NCBI GenBank assembly: GCA_963210315.1
Contig: OY723284.1
Span: 1,116,001 to 1,180,000 of the forward strand
Origin: Rhynchopus euleeides
Taxonomy: Eukaryota; Euglenozoa; Diplonemea; Diplonemida; Diplonemidae
Reading direction: 5' to 3'
Length of the DNA stretch: 64,000 bases
Made by a program: the position numbers and the translations under genes. Below are positions 11,217-22,649 of the stretch, one piece after another; the first letter of the stretch is position 1; each line of letters begins with the position of its first letter. The notes beneath the pieces are model-generated. The model searched no databases. It was not told the DNA's origin and saw only the letters and a program-made list of their open reading frames with translations.

Positions 11217-14026
11217 TGCTGCTCTCACGTGGTCGCCTTCGCTATTGGGACTCTGGCTCACAGGCTTCGCCCTCACGAAGCCCGATGGCTGCGGTGTTGC
11301 AACACGGGTGATCCTTACCTCTCGCTTGGCCTACAGCGTCTGCTCTCCCCCAAGCGAGGTGCAACTGCAACCCTTGTCTTGAGCCATATCTCTGACCCCC
11401 GTGATGGGCATCCACACGGAGATATGTGCGAGAGAGTGCCGGGCGAGATCATCGGGGTATCCGACGTTGGGTTACTCGGGAGAGGGAGAGAGAAATGCAG
11501 AAACTGCCACAACTGCTCCCCTTCGGCAGGGGCATTATACCTTGGGTGTTTGGCTTGTCTACCATCGCCACTTTCTTCCCCCCGCCCAGGCACACACAAG
11601 TGTATTGCCCATGTAGTTTGCAGTGCAGGCCAGATAACTAGCACTGGGGTCACACGGCGCGTTTGCGAAGCCAACCTTGTGTTTTTGCTTATTCCCCCCC
11701 TCCCTGAAAGGAGTGTGATACCCATTTCTGGCCGTGCCCTGCGCACACACATGGGACAAAAACATACAACAAGCAAAAAAAAACCGCGCGATTTTTCTTT
11801 TTTTCTGAACTTTTTTTATTGTTGGGGCGTGAGCTCTGCAGAGGAGGGGGGGGCGGACATACGCACCACATACACAAAATGAAAACAACAGGGATGTTGG
11901 CCGCGCCCTCCCCCTCCCCCCCCTCAACTTTCAGGGGGGGCGGCTTTCGTATGGGGAGGGGTGAGCTTCAGGGGGTGTTGAAGTGGGTAGAGATATCCTT
12001 TGTGCTCCGGAGAGGGTGTGGGTGAGTGACTGAGTGAGTGTGTGAGTCTGATGCCAATCTCGGCCCAGGAGCACCCCCCCTGTATCCCCTCCCCTCCCCC
12101 CCATGCTGCAGCGTAGCACCAGATCTCGGGGGGTGGGGGGTGGGGGGAGATGTCCAGTTGTTCTCTGTTCTCTGCTGCCGTGTTTGCCTTGCTTTTCTCC
12201 AACCCCGCTAACCCCCGCCCCCTTCAAGGCGCCGTTCAACGTGCCCCTTCTCGACTCTCGGCTCGCTGGCATGCCCACCCCCCCCCCCCCTCTCCACCTG
12301 CTCGCCTCCCCCCAAAAAAATTGCACAAATGAAAGGTACTTCCGATGTCTGACGAATTTTGTATTTTTGACGTGGTCCCAACCGAGGGGGGGAAAACAAA
12401 CACAACGATTTTTATCGCATGATTCCGGTATACGCACCCGCCCCCCCGCTCCCCTCGTGTCGGAGGTCAACTCTGTGCTTTACCTTTTTACTTCGCTGAC
12501 CCCTCCCCCCCGCTCGCAGTTGTTTCCGGGAGGGTCAGGGGGGGGTGGGGTGAGCTGCGGGAGGGTGAATGGGTTTAACGTTAAAGGTGTGGCACTCGTT
12601 CGATGACCCACTAGCCTGCCTGTCACGAGTGCCTTTTGCCTTCTCTTTAAGGCCGCCACCCCTCATTCCCCACCCCCTCTGTCTCTCGCCCGTATCGTCT
12701 CCACTCCAAGTGGAGTGTCCAAGAATTGTTTTCCTGTTCACCTGCTTCACCCTGCAGTGGTGTCTTGTTAGGGGACTTGTCTTGAAGGAGTCTCTGTTGC
12801 TGTCTCTCCTGGCCACTTCGTCCGCCAACGACACCCACGCGTCGCTAGTTTCGTTGTCGCACTCACTTACCTCTTCCAAGATACGAAATTAGCGATTTCA
12901 GTGGCCTCAACTTGCAAGGGTGCCAGTTGCTCAATGCATGTGATGTACCGAATAGTCATGCGCCGACACATTGTCAGACAGGTGATTCATGGCATGAAAT
13001 ATGAATGAAAGATCTGCCTGTTGTGGGTGACTGTTCCAACGAAATCTCCTCCAGGCCATCAGAAGATGCGATATGCATGCCCCCCCCTCCCCCCCCCCCC
13101 CTGGCACAAGGAGAAACCCTACGACAAACAATCTCGACAGACGAGTGTGCATGCTTCCATGCAGTGTTCTGTTTGCCCCCCCCCCTCCACCCCACCTCTT
13201 TCCTGTTCCTTCCACCGGAAACGTTCCAATGTGCTCTCAAAAGGCTTTTCTTGAGCCCCAACCCGCCCCTACAGAGGAAGACCGGCCTGCGAATTTTCTT
13301 CCAGCTCAAGGAAGGCGGTATGGGTGGAGAAGGTGTGGGTGGGCAGCACCGGAGTTCGCTCGGTGCGACCTACACTAAACTATAAAGATTAACGTGTGTG
13401 TGGGGGAGGGGGGGGGGAGTCCTGGGCCGAGGAGGAGCTTGCAAGATTGGCTTCGGTGTGTCTCGCATGGCTCGTCAAACGGGCAGGCGGTGCTCTCGGG
13501 ATTCCCTACACGAATGCAAAAAGAGGAGACGTAGTTTGTCTCTGCGACTTGACACTGCTTGTCTCTCTAACAAGCCACCCCCCCCCCCCGCACAACCTGC
13601 ATATGGTGCTGGAGGGGGGGGGAGGGGGGATAGAGGGAGGGGGCAGTGCCGGAAACTAAAGAATGAGGGGGGGGGGGGAGATGAGGCGGAACATGATAGG
13701 AGGGAACCAACTGCTGCCACGTCTCAAAGTGTGTGGGCGTGACCACCCCTCCTCCTCTCCTCTCCCACCACCCCACCCCACCCCGTATCTTGTTCGGCTG
13801 TGATGGGGCGCCAGGGCATGGATATGAGTGTCAAACCGCTGATCATCAAATGGTCAGCTCTGGGGGGGGGGGGAAACGTGGCGAATAAAATTGCTGATCG
13901 CATGCATGTGATGTGATGATCCCATCACAGATGATCTTCATCCGGAGAAATCATCAAACGCTTCCTTTCCTCTGCAGCATCACCCTCACACCGCCAACCC
14001 ACACCCCACCTCCACAGGGTACAGCA
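11217..14026. other. long non-coding stretch with C and G tracts
   Basis: No convincing gene. The stretch holds long C runs (12280, 13081, 13575), G runs (13410, 13660, 13865) and a T-rich patch near 11790-11820. One exon-like piece is listed separately at 13275-13317. The last 60 bases form the pyrimidine-rich tract and CACAG acceptor used by the next gene. Confidence 0.5.
13275..13317 (+). other. orphan exon candidate
   Basis: A 43-nt piece bounded by a pyrimidine tract ending CTACAG and by a GTATGG donor, the same signals as the verified introns here. It reads RKTGLRIFFQLKEG in the open frame. I cannot link it to any partner exon, so it may be chance. Confidence 0.2.
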
Positions 14027-16832
14027 ATGATGCTGCGGATCTGCCCCAGCATACGGCACTGCACCCAGGCCCTCGACGGCTCCTATCGATGGGCCTCTTC
14101 CGGCAGCACCAAGCCGCCCCGCCGGGTCGCCAACCGCGACAGCAGGCCTAAAACCTGGGCCGGAACCACACGCACGCCTCCTCGCCTTGCCCAGACGGAC
14201 CGCGTCAAGCGGGTCTCCCCCACACGCAGCAGCGCCTCGTGGGCCTCGACTGGGAGGGCGCAGCCACACCACGATGCCGATGACATCCCTGCGATCCCAA
14301 CAGAGGCGAAGCCTCCCCGCCCCAGGCTGTCCCCCCCGGCACAGACAGAGCTGGAGGAGGACCGGGCCTTCGTGCTGCAGAAGGAGGCTGAGGAGGCAGC
14401 TGAGGACAAGTTTGACACAACGGCCGTCCCGGATGCGGATCAGGCCACAGACAACGACGCCCTGAAGATCATAACGGGGAAGAAGCGGAAGAAGCGCGGC
14501 AAGATCTTCCGGAGGATAGCCGAAAGGGACGCAGCTAAGGAGGAACCCGAGCCACTCGACGAGGAGGCTGCCATGCAGGAGTCCATCCGCTATGCAGACG
14601 GCATGCTCCGCCGTATCCCCAAGTCGTGGCTGCAGGAGTCCTCCGTCCTCCGCGAGGCGGTCGGCCTCCCCCCCACACCCATCGAGGGCAACACACCCCA
14701 GGCCCTGGAGTCCGGCGCGCAACACCTGCTCCCTGAGGGCACCGGCGACGCCATGCCGGAGGCAGACGCACCCTCGCTTGTCGATCCCGCCCTCCCCCCT
14801 GGCAGCGCTGCGTCAGGCGGAGGCCAGGACTACTTCCGTGGGGCCATGTCAGACCTGTATGGCAGGCTGGCGGTGCTGGAGGAGAATGCGATGCAGATCC
14901 GGCAGGGGAGCTCTGCAGGCATGGAGGCGACCTTCAAGAGTGCGGAGGCATACCTTGCGGTGATGGAGAGGTGCCCGACAGGCGCAGAGGCCCTGATGTG
15001 GCTGGATGAGCTGGAGACGCTCCATCCGGAGTGGATTACACCGCAGCACTATGAGGCGGCGTTGCTTCTGGCTGTGGAGCCTGGCACGCCGGTTCCCGAG
15101 AGGGATATCCTCGTGGTGTTTCTGAAGGCGCGGCAGAGGGGCATGATGACACCAGCCATGTATGAGCATCTCTTCGCACGGCTCGGCACATCCTCTCTCC
15201 GCGAGGCTGCCTTCCCGATGCTCTACCAGTGCCTGAAGGATGACTACGGAGGGGATCTGTCTCTCATCCCGCAGAACGTCTGCCAGGGGATCTTTTTGCA
15301 TTTGAAAACTGCGAATAACACGCCGCAGTGTGTCGGGCTGTATGTCGAGCTGAGCAGGGGGGGTTGCCGTGTGGGCATCAGCAGCCTGCTGGAGGTGGTG
15401 GCGCTCCTGGCGCGTGGGAGCTTTGGCTCCAACGACCAGGATGTGCTGGACTTCGTGGTGGAGGAGCTGCAGCATGAGACTGAGCTTGTGATGCGGGAGC
15501 AGGGCATCTTTGGAATCCCGAAGGGGTTTTTCGCAAAGGCGCTGGCTGGGTGCTCCCCTGATGCAGCCGTGCGGCTGTGGCACTTTATGAAGGATAACGG
15601 GGTGCGTGTCACGGTGGAGGACTACACAAACCTGATGCAGGTGATGGTGAGCAGCGACCGCATCTACGAGGCGGAGGAGATTATGAAATACCTCAGCATG
15701 CACCACTCCGAATACCTGTGGCTCAACCAGGTGCGCATCCCGAAGCTCATGCTCCGTCTCTACGCACGCAACAACGTGAAGTATAAGCTTGCCCTGCCCA
15801 AGGAGGGGAACTTCCCTGAGCAGTCCAACGCGTTGTATTACTTCTCGGAGTTTTTTGGTCCTGAGTCAGGGACCCCTCCCAACGTGTCAGCGTATATGCT
15901 CCTGATCAAGTCGACAGACGATGAGAAGCTGGTGCATGAGCTGTGGCGTGAGATGCTGTCTCTGGGCCTCCCTCTGGAGACGCAGCACTACAACACCATC
16001 TTCAGGGGGATGGGCGGCAAGATCGGTGCGCTGACGCACAAGATCAAGTTCCCCCTCCCCGCCTCTGTGCTGGATGAGGAGATCCCCGGGCATCTGCAGC
16101 GCGAGATGGCAACGAAGGAGCAGCACGACCTGCCTGAGGTGCAGCCACCCCTCGCCACAAACACGGAGGTGTCCTACAGTCCGTACGACACCACGGCGCC
16201 CGGGCGTGGCGAGAAGAACGTTCTGATGCCTCTGAACACAAACGAGGGCCCCGTTTGGGCACCATCGCCGGAAGCGTACGACAACACTACGAAGCCATTC
16301 CACGTACTTGTATGTGGAGCACCTGGATTTTTTGTTTCGCTTTTATCAAGAATGAGAGTGAGGTCATCGGAGATAGGGATGCATCTCATTCTTTTCATAC
16401 ATTCATCACTCTTTTCGTGGGCTTTCTGCTCGATGCCGGCATCGCTTATCCAATATTTCCAACGCATTCATCCTTCACGGTCCAAGCTATCGAGCGGACC
16501 CTCCGGCAATAAGGGGCCCACCCTCCGTCTGAACAACGATTTATCAGAACAAAATGCCACTGGAAGTGGCAATCCTTGTCCCCTCTTCGCACCACCACAT
16601 CGACCACACCCCACCCCACCCCACCCCCTCCACTCCACAGGAAGCTCGTATCGACCCAGGCCTCCGAACTGTTGGCGGCTCCATGTCTGAGGACACGTAT
16701 CTCCGGCATAAAATCGACAACAAGCGCCGTGACGCACAACGCCAGATGCATGCGTACTACAACTCCAAACGGCAGGAAGAAGTCACCCCTCAAAGACACG
16801 CCTCTACAGGCGATGCTGAGCCGGATGCGTGA
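14027..16832 (+). CDS. PPR-like protein, probably mitochondrial
   Basis: Two exons (14027-16309 and 16641-16832, phase 0) give 824 aa. The GTATGT donor and CACAG acceptor flank a 331-nt intron. The start ATG lies 9 nt after a CCACAG acceptor. The N-terminus (MMLRICPSIRHC...) is rich in Arg, Ser and Thr and lacks acidic residues at first, as in mitochondrial targeting peptides. The first 250 residues are disordered and charged. From about residue 300 the sequence is helical, with PPR-like helix pairs at about 512-546 (LWHFMKDNGV...YTNLMQVM) and 620-655. The tail is basic. PPR proteins bind organelle RNA; the motifs here are divergent, so the RNA-binding role is inference. COX10, the next gene, is also mitochondrial. 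Confidence 0.65.
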
Positions 16833-17206
16833 CGTGCGGGACATGCGCCGAAGGCGCAGCGCTGGAGTTGATGCTCCCCCACACACCCTCCCGCACACAC
16901 GCCACCCGGTTTCTTTGGCTTATGCCATACCAAGTGGTATCGGCGATCAGAACGAGGGGACGATACCCGCCTGTGGCTGTGGCTGCTCGTGGCAAACCAC
17001 GCCCCACACCCCACCCCCTCCCCACCCACCTCGTGCAGCTTGCCGGGCCCCCTCACACTTCCCCCCCTGCCCCAACACACGGCAGCAATGGGAGGAGGCT
17101 CGCCGGTGTGCTTTGAACAGTGTGAACACCCACGCCACTTGCAGGACAGTGGTCGGCAGAGGTGGGGGCACACAGCCCCCACTCCTGTCCCGCCTGAGGC
17201 AAGACA
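16833..17206. other. intergenic, no gene seen
   Basis: Short CA- and C-rich spacer between the PPR-like gene and COX10. It contains several AG acceptor candidates (17173-17174, 17197-17198) upstream of the COX10 ATG. Confidence 0.5.
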
Positions 17207-18683
17207 ATGCACGGCGTGATGCGGCATGCGCTGCTGCGCACCGCACCCCCAGTCTCGCATCTGAAGCATCTGGCGCGTGCGCAGGTGCTGCAGTCCTGCG
17301 TGCGGTCGCACCACCAACACCACCACCGCCTCCCGGCACTGCGCACCCAGGCACGCCACAACAGCGACCGCCCTAGCGATCGTAGCGATGAGGCGCGGGG
17401 GAGCCTGATGCCCCGTGGGCTGGACGAGCTGAAGGAGACGACGACCAACTATCTGACCCTGGGGAAGATCAAGCTGACGGGGCTCGTGTCATTCACGGCC
17501 AGCGTCGGGTTTGCCATGAGTGGCGGTGCAGTGGTGTCCCTCCCCCACGCCGCTGTGGCTCTGGGGACCCTGCTGCAGAGCATGTCGGCCAACACGCTGA
17601 ACCAGGTTGCCGAGCGCAACTACGACAAGCTGATGAAGCGCACAGAGAGGCGCCCCATGGTGACGGGTGCTGTCTCGCCCACCGAGGCGCGCCTCTTGGC
17701 TGCTGCAGAGCTGACAGCCGGCACCGCCCTGCTGTATATGGTGGAGCCCATGGCGGCAGGGCTGGGTGTGGTGTGCTGGGGCCTGTATGTGCATGCGTAC
17801 ACCCCCATGAAGCGGCGGCACTGGCTCAACACCTGGGTGGGTGCGGTGGTGGGCGCCATCCCCCCTGTCATGGGGTGTGTGGGGGCAGGCGCGCCGCTGC
17901 TGTCGCCCGGCCCCATTTTCTTGGGCGCGTTCCTGTACTTCTGGCAGATTCCGCACTTCCTGTCTCTGTGCTACCTCAACCGCCGGGACTACAAGGCGGC
18001 GGGGTTCCAGATGCTGTCGCACATCGACACGGCACGTGCTGGCGACTTCTCCCTCCGCTACTCTGTGTACACCACCGCAACGGCCTTCATCCCTGTGTAC
18101 TACGGGATCTGCTCACCTGTGTTCGGGCTGGAGGCGCTCCTGTTCGGTGTGTACTGGACACACGCTGCGTATCTCTTCAAGCAGACCCCGCTGCGCCATG
18201 CGCGGAAGCTTTTCCTCATCTCCATCGCCTACCTGCCCATTGTATGTCCTTTGAGGGTTGTGTTGAGAATGTGCAGCCTGAAGGTGTCGAGCGTGAAGTA
18301 AAGGCAATCCTCCGAACCCACACTCGCAATGTTGGTCCTTGCTTCAGAGAGGGTTTTTCGATTCGAGAGATAGCTTCAGAGGGCGGTTCGGGGGTTTGTT
18401 TGATGCGGATAAGTCGCGTAAATGGATTGTCCCTTGCGTTAGTTCACACTCAAAACACGGCCTCACAACACTGGGCACGCCACCTTTCTCATCAGACTCA
18501 ACACCCGTGAGCTTTCAGGGACAAGCACAAAGTTTTTTTGTTTGGGATCATTTTCTTGTGAGTTACTCATAACCACCACCACCACCACCGCCACCACAGC
18601 TTCTGCTTCTGCTGCTCTTCCACTGCGACAACCTCGACCTGAAGATTTCGCCGAAGCTTCTCTGCCCCGTGGCCACCGAGTAG
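17207..18683 (+). CDS. COX10: protoheme IX farnesyltransferase (heme O synthase)
   Basis: Two exons (17207-18241 and 18600-18683, phase 0, GTATGT donor, CACAG acceptor) give 372 aa. The enzyme adds a farnesyl group to heme b, the first step toward heme A of cytochrome c oxidase, in the mitochondrial inner membrane. The UbiA-family signature is clear: N129 to D140 (NTLNQVAERNYD) followed by MKRTERRP, and the second conserved loop YLNRRDYKAAG (Asp261). About eight hydrophobic helices follow a 60-residue Arg/His-rich presequence, consistent with mitochondrial import. The second exon supplies the last hydrophobic residues and a short tail ending in TAG. An ATG at 17219 is an alternative start. 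Confidence 0.92.
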
Positions 18684-20230
18684 TGACCCGGGCAGTGTGG
18701 TAAGGCTGCAGCCTGTGCCGTGGGGAGGTCCTTTTGGGCAGAACGCCCACTTCCGGGGATGTGCCTGTGCATGTGTGCCAGCGGATGTCCCTCTCCCCCG
18801 GGGGCTGTGTGGCCGACCCCACCTCCCTCCCCCCCCAATTTTGCGCCACTTCCATTGCCCCGCCCACCCACTTAAAGTGGCAACCAACGTCAACCGATCG
18901 ATTGAGGCACAGGCAACCACTGACTTATCATGCAATGGTTTCGTGCAAATCATGTGATCAGCCCACCCGCAGTCAAGGTTAACATGTGTGTGTATGTGGC
19001 GAGAGGGAGAGAGCCACGAAAACGTATCACAAGAATCGCAAGTTGGCAGAGGAAGAGAGATAGGGAGAACTGACGCGACACCCCATCCCCCCCCACCCCT
19101 GTCTGTCCGAGAAGGCCGTGTCCTCCTTGGACAGAACCACCACGTCCTCCCTCCCACCCGTATCAGGCAGCCCTGAGCGGGTGGCGAGGTGGGGTGCATT
19201 AGAGATGGTGTCCGGTGTGCCGGACACTGCTGATGGTGCAATCTTCCCGAACAGCAACAAAGAAAGGCCCAACCGCCTTCTGGCAGCACCACGGTATTGC
19301 CGGGTGTGAATTGCTAGTGAAAAGTGGCCTCCTTTTTTTTGGTGCGGGAAACAAGTAAAATATTCAAACATGAAGTATGCCGCCCGCACAATAGTGCGGG
19401 TGGGAGCCGTGGTGTTTGAAGCCCACATTCCTAAAAGATGTGGGCAACAACACGTTGTGTGTGTCAAAAGAAACCCCCTCACTTCCCACCTCCCTCCTAC
19501 GAGATGGCTCAGGAGTGACTGGGAACCGATTCCCGTGCCTACCAAAAAACGCGAAATAGTTCGAGCACGGGTGGCATTGGCCCCTGTTTCTGCCCTGAGA
19601 CTGGCGAAGGGCCTGGGGCAGGGGCTTGCTGCGCTGCGCGGAAGCGCTCGCCGTCTTTACATTTTCATTCGTGACCAGCGGAAGTGGGGCGAAGTGGGGT
19701 GGCGGAAACCCGGTGGATGCACTCAGATGAGCGGTGCATGCCACTTCGCAGGGCCTTCGCAGAGACACAGTCTCAAGGCTCAACGAAAAGCTTGTCAGAA
19801 TCATGCATCTATCGCACAGCTCATGCAAGGGATACGCAGTCACGCGTGGTCCTTCGGGAAGACATCCACCAGCCCCAGATGCATGTGCCTGGGTGCAAAG
19901 CACGGTGGAGGGGCAGATCGATTAGGGTGTCTGCTGTGTGTCTCTGTGTGTGGGCACACACGCCCTCCCCTGCCCCTCCCCCTGCCCGACCTGCATTGTG
20001 GGTGGAGTGGAGGGGGGGGGCAGTGGCTCCCTCTCTGTGCATCGTTCCTTTTCTCGACATCATTACCCCCCCACCCATCATTCTCCTTCTCTTCCTGAGT
20101 CTGTACGTATCTCAGCCCGTGCCCAACGCACCTTGCCTTCAGGCAACCATCCTCTTCTTATGCGTGAATCAGTTAGGAGGTAAGTTTGGCGTCAGGGCTC
20201 TGCTGTGCAGGGGCCTGTTGTGCCAGTCAC
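18684..20230. other. non-coding spacer
   Basis: No supported gene. It holds a perfect hairpin at 19208-19227 (8-bp stem GTGTCCGG, 4-nt loop). An open frame at 19370-20098 has low-complexity content and no homology that I can recognise. Confidence 0.45.
19208..19227. repeat. 8-bp perfect inverted repeat
   Basis: GTGTCCGG, then TGTG, then CCGGACAC. Related CCGGACAC or GTGTCCGACAC words appear near 22393 and 56041, so it may be part of a dispersed repeat. Confidence 0.6.
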
Positions 20231-20242
20231 GATCGCATCAAG
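20231..20242 (+). repeat. 12-bp direct repeat, left copy
   Basis: GATCGCATCAAG, repeated at 22232-22243 on the far side of the inverted-repeat element. It lies 39 bp outside the left inverted repeat. It might be part of the element or a remnant of an older target duplication. Confidence 0.6.
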
Positions 20243-20312
20243 GGCTCTGTCCTCGGTGCGTATTGCATGAATGTGAGTGTTTGGGGCTGTCGGGCCAGTC
20301 GAAAGTTTTTGG

Positions 20313-20402
20313 GGTCAAAAAAAATCGCAAAAAATCACAAACGGACCACAAAAAATCGCAAAAAATCACAAAAGGCGGTCGCGATTTTTTGCGATTTTTT
20401 GT
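20313..20402. repeat. A-tract then T-tract array, phased about 10 bp
   Basis: A-runs of 5-8 bases recur about every 10 bp, first as AAAAATCGC/AAAAATCAC and then, after GGCGGTCGCG, as TTTTTTGCGA. The two halves are complementary and could form a hairpin. A-tracts in phase with the helix are known to bend DNA. Confidence 0.8.
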
Positions 20403-20468
20403 CCTCACGGTATGGTCCTTCGGGGCCAGGCTGCGATGCCAGCACGCTAACCCAAATTGCAATACGAT
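20403..20468 (+). repeat. 66-bp core repeat, copy 1
   Basis: Identical at all 66 positions to 22015-22080. Each copy is followed by a T-rich array. Confidence 0.95.
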
Positions 20469-20540
20469 TTTTTGTGTTTTTTTGTGATTTTTTGTGATTT
20501 TTTTGTGATTTTTTGCGTTTTTTTGCGATTTTTTGTCTGT
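20469..20540 (+). repeat. T-tract array
   Basis: Seven or so units of TTTTTTGTGA/TTTTTTGCGA type with a 10-11 bp period follow the 66-bp core. A short related array lies at 21075-21105. Confidence 0.85.
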
Positions 20541-21572
20541 CCTGGGCAAGACGTTAAACTACCTGGGAGGGCTTCCCCAGACCATGACGGGTGCTTGCAC
20601 CAGGAGTTTGAAACAGCCACTCATGCCTTGCGATGCTCAAGTGCCTGCTGGACCCCTATGTCCTTCAGGCCCCAAAGCAGGCAACGATATGGGAGCAACC
20701 TAACAGGGGAGGTGAAGAGGGCACGGGTCTTAGCCTGATGACACACTGCAACCTCAAGGTGACTGGCGACACCTCTCCCACAGTCTGCGGCGACTCTGCC
20801 GTGGCGACAAGGCTTCCTGTCATGGGAGATCGCTGCGTGGATCAACGTGGCACCACCCGTGTGCTCGGCAGGTTGTTTCGGCACCTGTTTTCTCCGTGTC
20901 ATGCCTTTCGTGAGCGTGTCAGGGATGTTGGCACACGCTGGGGAGGGTTCACATGATGACATAACATATATCAGAAGCACACACCCACGTGGCGCTGTCC
21001 TTGGCAGGACTTTGAAAGTGCCGCCTTGATATCCTTGTTGGATAGAACCCTCATATCACACCCTCAATCAGCTGACGATTTTTTGTGATTTTTTGTGATT
21101 TTTTTTGCGCCGGAAATTTTTTTTTGGGTGGGGGTACCTGTAGGAAAGTACCCCTCTGGACAGGGGTACTTCACCCAATTGGAGTTTCCCAGTAAGGGGT
21201 ATCAAGAGGCACCCCATGGTCAAAATGACCCCACCACGATCCGCACGGGCCCCAAATATTCAAAAGAACGGGGTTTTGAAAAATCCGAGGGGGGGGGTCC
21301 CGCTGGGTGGGGAGATGGGGTGTGGTGTGCTGCCTGCTGGGTGGGCTGGAATGGTAGAAACTAGCCCAGCCCTCTTTTACGCCGCGGCCTCGCTACAGCA
21401 GCTCAACCCCGGTCACGCGGCTTGTTTGCCTTCGAGCATTGTTGTTCGGGTTGTGCATGTTTCTGCGCTAAGAGCCCGACGGCAAAAGTAGAACCTGCTG
21501 CGCTAGCCCCACCATGCCAGCCTCAGTCCGACAGGACGCACGCAGGTACCGGGCCCCCTCTGCACTGGAAAC

Positions 21573-21646
21573 TCACAAAAAATCGCAAAAAAATCGCAAA
21601 AAATCACAAACGGGACACCAAAAATCACAAAAGGCGGTCGCGATTA
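21573..21646 (+). repeat. A-tract array, copy 2
   Basis: Same AAAAAATCGC/AAAAAATCAC units and the same end (AAAGGCGGTCGCGATT) as 20313-20385, in direct orientation. Confidence 0.85.
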
Positions 21647-22014
21647 ACAAGCACATGTTGATCAGCACAGCTAGATCAGGCGTGCCTTCCCCTTTCCCAC
21701 GGGCCTCACAGGCCTTGCGCTTCTTGGAGCGCAAGACACGTGCTGTCCGTTCTTCTCGTTCTCGTTTCCTCCAGAAGCAGGTGTTGCGTGCGGTTCCGAA
21801 GCGCACCCGCTGCATCCCCTCTCCCACCATCTTTCGTTCGGCGGCTATTCCGCGCTCTTTTCAACGCGTCGTCGCGAAGATTGCGCCTCAGTATCAGCAG
21901 GCGCAATCTCCGGCTTCCAGTGTGTGTGTGTCCCCCCTCCTTTACAGCGCAACGAGGAGGAGAGCGAAACCGTGTGGTGTCACGTAGAGCAAGAGTAGGA
22001 TAGCGGGCCCGGTT

Positions 22015-22080
22015 CCTCACGGTATGGTCCTTCGGGGCCAGGCTGCGATGCCAGCACGCTAACCCAAATTGCAATACGAT
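22015..22080 (+). repeat. 66-bp core repeat, copy 2
   Basis: Perfect copy of 20403-20468. The lack of any mismatch between copies 1.6 kb apart points to recent duplication or conversion. Confidence 0.95.
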
Positions 22081-22200
22081 TTTGTGTGTTTTTTTGTGAT
22101 TTTTTGTGTTTTTTTGTGATTTTTTGTGATTTTTTGTGATTTTTTTGTGCTTTTTTGTGATTTTTTGTGATTTTTTTTGTGGGTCTTTGTGTTTTTTTGT
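22081..22200 (+). repeat. long T-tract array
   Basis: About eleven units of T(6-7)GTGA/T(7)GTG type with a 10-11 bp period, running into the right terminal inverted repeat. Almost no C occurs over 120 bases of this strand. Confidence 0.9.
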
Positions 22201-22231
22201 GACTGGCCCGACAGCCCCAGTGTTTAGAGAG

Positions 22232-22243
22232 GATCGCATCAAG
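22232..22243 (+). repeat. 12-bp direct repeat, right copy
   Basis: GATCGCATCAAG, matching 20231-20242, 12 bp outside the right inverted repeat. Confidence 0.6.
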
Positions 22244-22580
22244 ATCAGGGTGTTCTGTGCGTTCTACAATGCTGCAAATAAAAGGCTTGGTCTGTGGGTC
22301 TGCGTGGTGTAAATCAGTTTGTTGTGTGTCTGTGTGGTGTTCAGCCTTTTGAGAGTGCACCACACCGTCCTTCACGGAACCCTATCCGGCTGCCATCTGT
22401 GCCGGACACCACGAGTGGCATGGTTCCTGTGAGCCAATAACACGGTTCATGGCCTGCCACACGCGAAGGGATGTCGGTGTCCCTTAGCTTCCGGGAGGGT
22501 TCGGTGCTCTTCGCAAACGCAGCTGGGTAATGATGCCTCTCACGAAGGCTCCCAGGCGCTGCTTGCGATGAGTCTGAAGG

Positions 22581-22649
22581 GTGGCTGGCACTGCCCCCTA
22601 AAGTGCCACCGGCGCTATTCAAAACGATTCGTATGTGTATGTGTGTGTG
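22581..22649 (+). repeat. GT-tailed dispersed repeat, copy a
   Basis: Contains TGCC(A/C)ACCGGCGCT(A/T)T..., then a GATTC(G/A) word and a GT-rich tail. It is similar to 27829-27898 and 55318-55386. The common order (GC-rich head, about 60 bp, GT tail) suggests a short interspersed family. Confidence 0.6.

Larger units (their letters stand above)
20282..22219. mobile_element. foldback-like non-autonomous element with 19-bp terminal inverted repeats
   Basis: A perfect 19-bp inverted repeat (TGGGGCTGTCGGGCCAGTC at 20282-20300, its complement at 22201-22219) bounds 1.94 kb. Inside the left end lies an A-rich array (AAAAAATCGC and AAAAAATCAC units). Inside the right end lies a T-rich array of the complementary units, so the arms can pair. 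A 66-bp core occurs twice in direct orientation. No transposase is visible; the interior frame at 21514-21987 shows no recognisable domain. The architecture (terminal inverted repeats made of short tandem units) resembles foldback transposons. An alternative is two nested or rearranged copies of a smaller repeat. Confidence 0.6.

Noticed and set aside
14849..15706. 285-codon - strand frame inside the PPR-like gene
   Set aside because: Shadow of the + strand coding sequence, with no domain or start context.
19370..20098. 242-codon + strand frame
   Set aside because: Low-complexity, odd composition, no splice or acceptor context and no recognisable domain.
20143..20179. 37-nt exon-like piece between CTTCAG and GTAAGT
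   Set aside because: Donor is not GTATG, no partner exon, and COX10 already ends cleanly at 18683.
21148..21169. GTACCCCT hairpin as a bacterial-type terminator
   Set aside because: The genome is eukaryotic and the hairpin lies inside the repeat element, not behind a gene.
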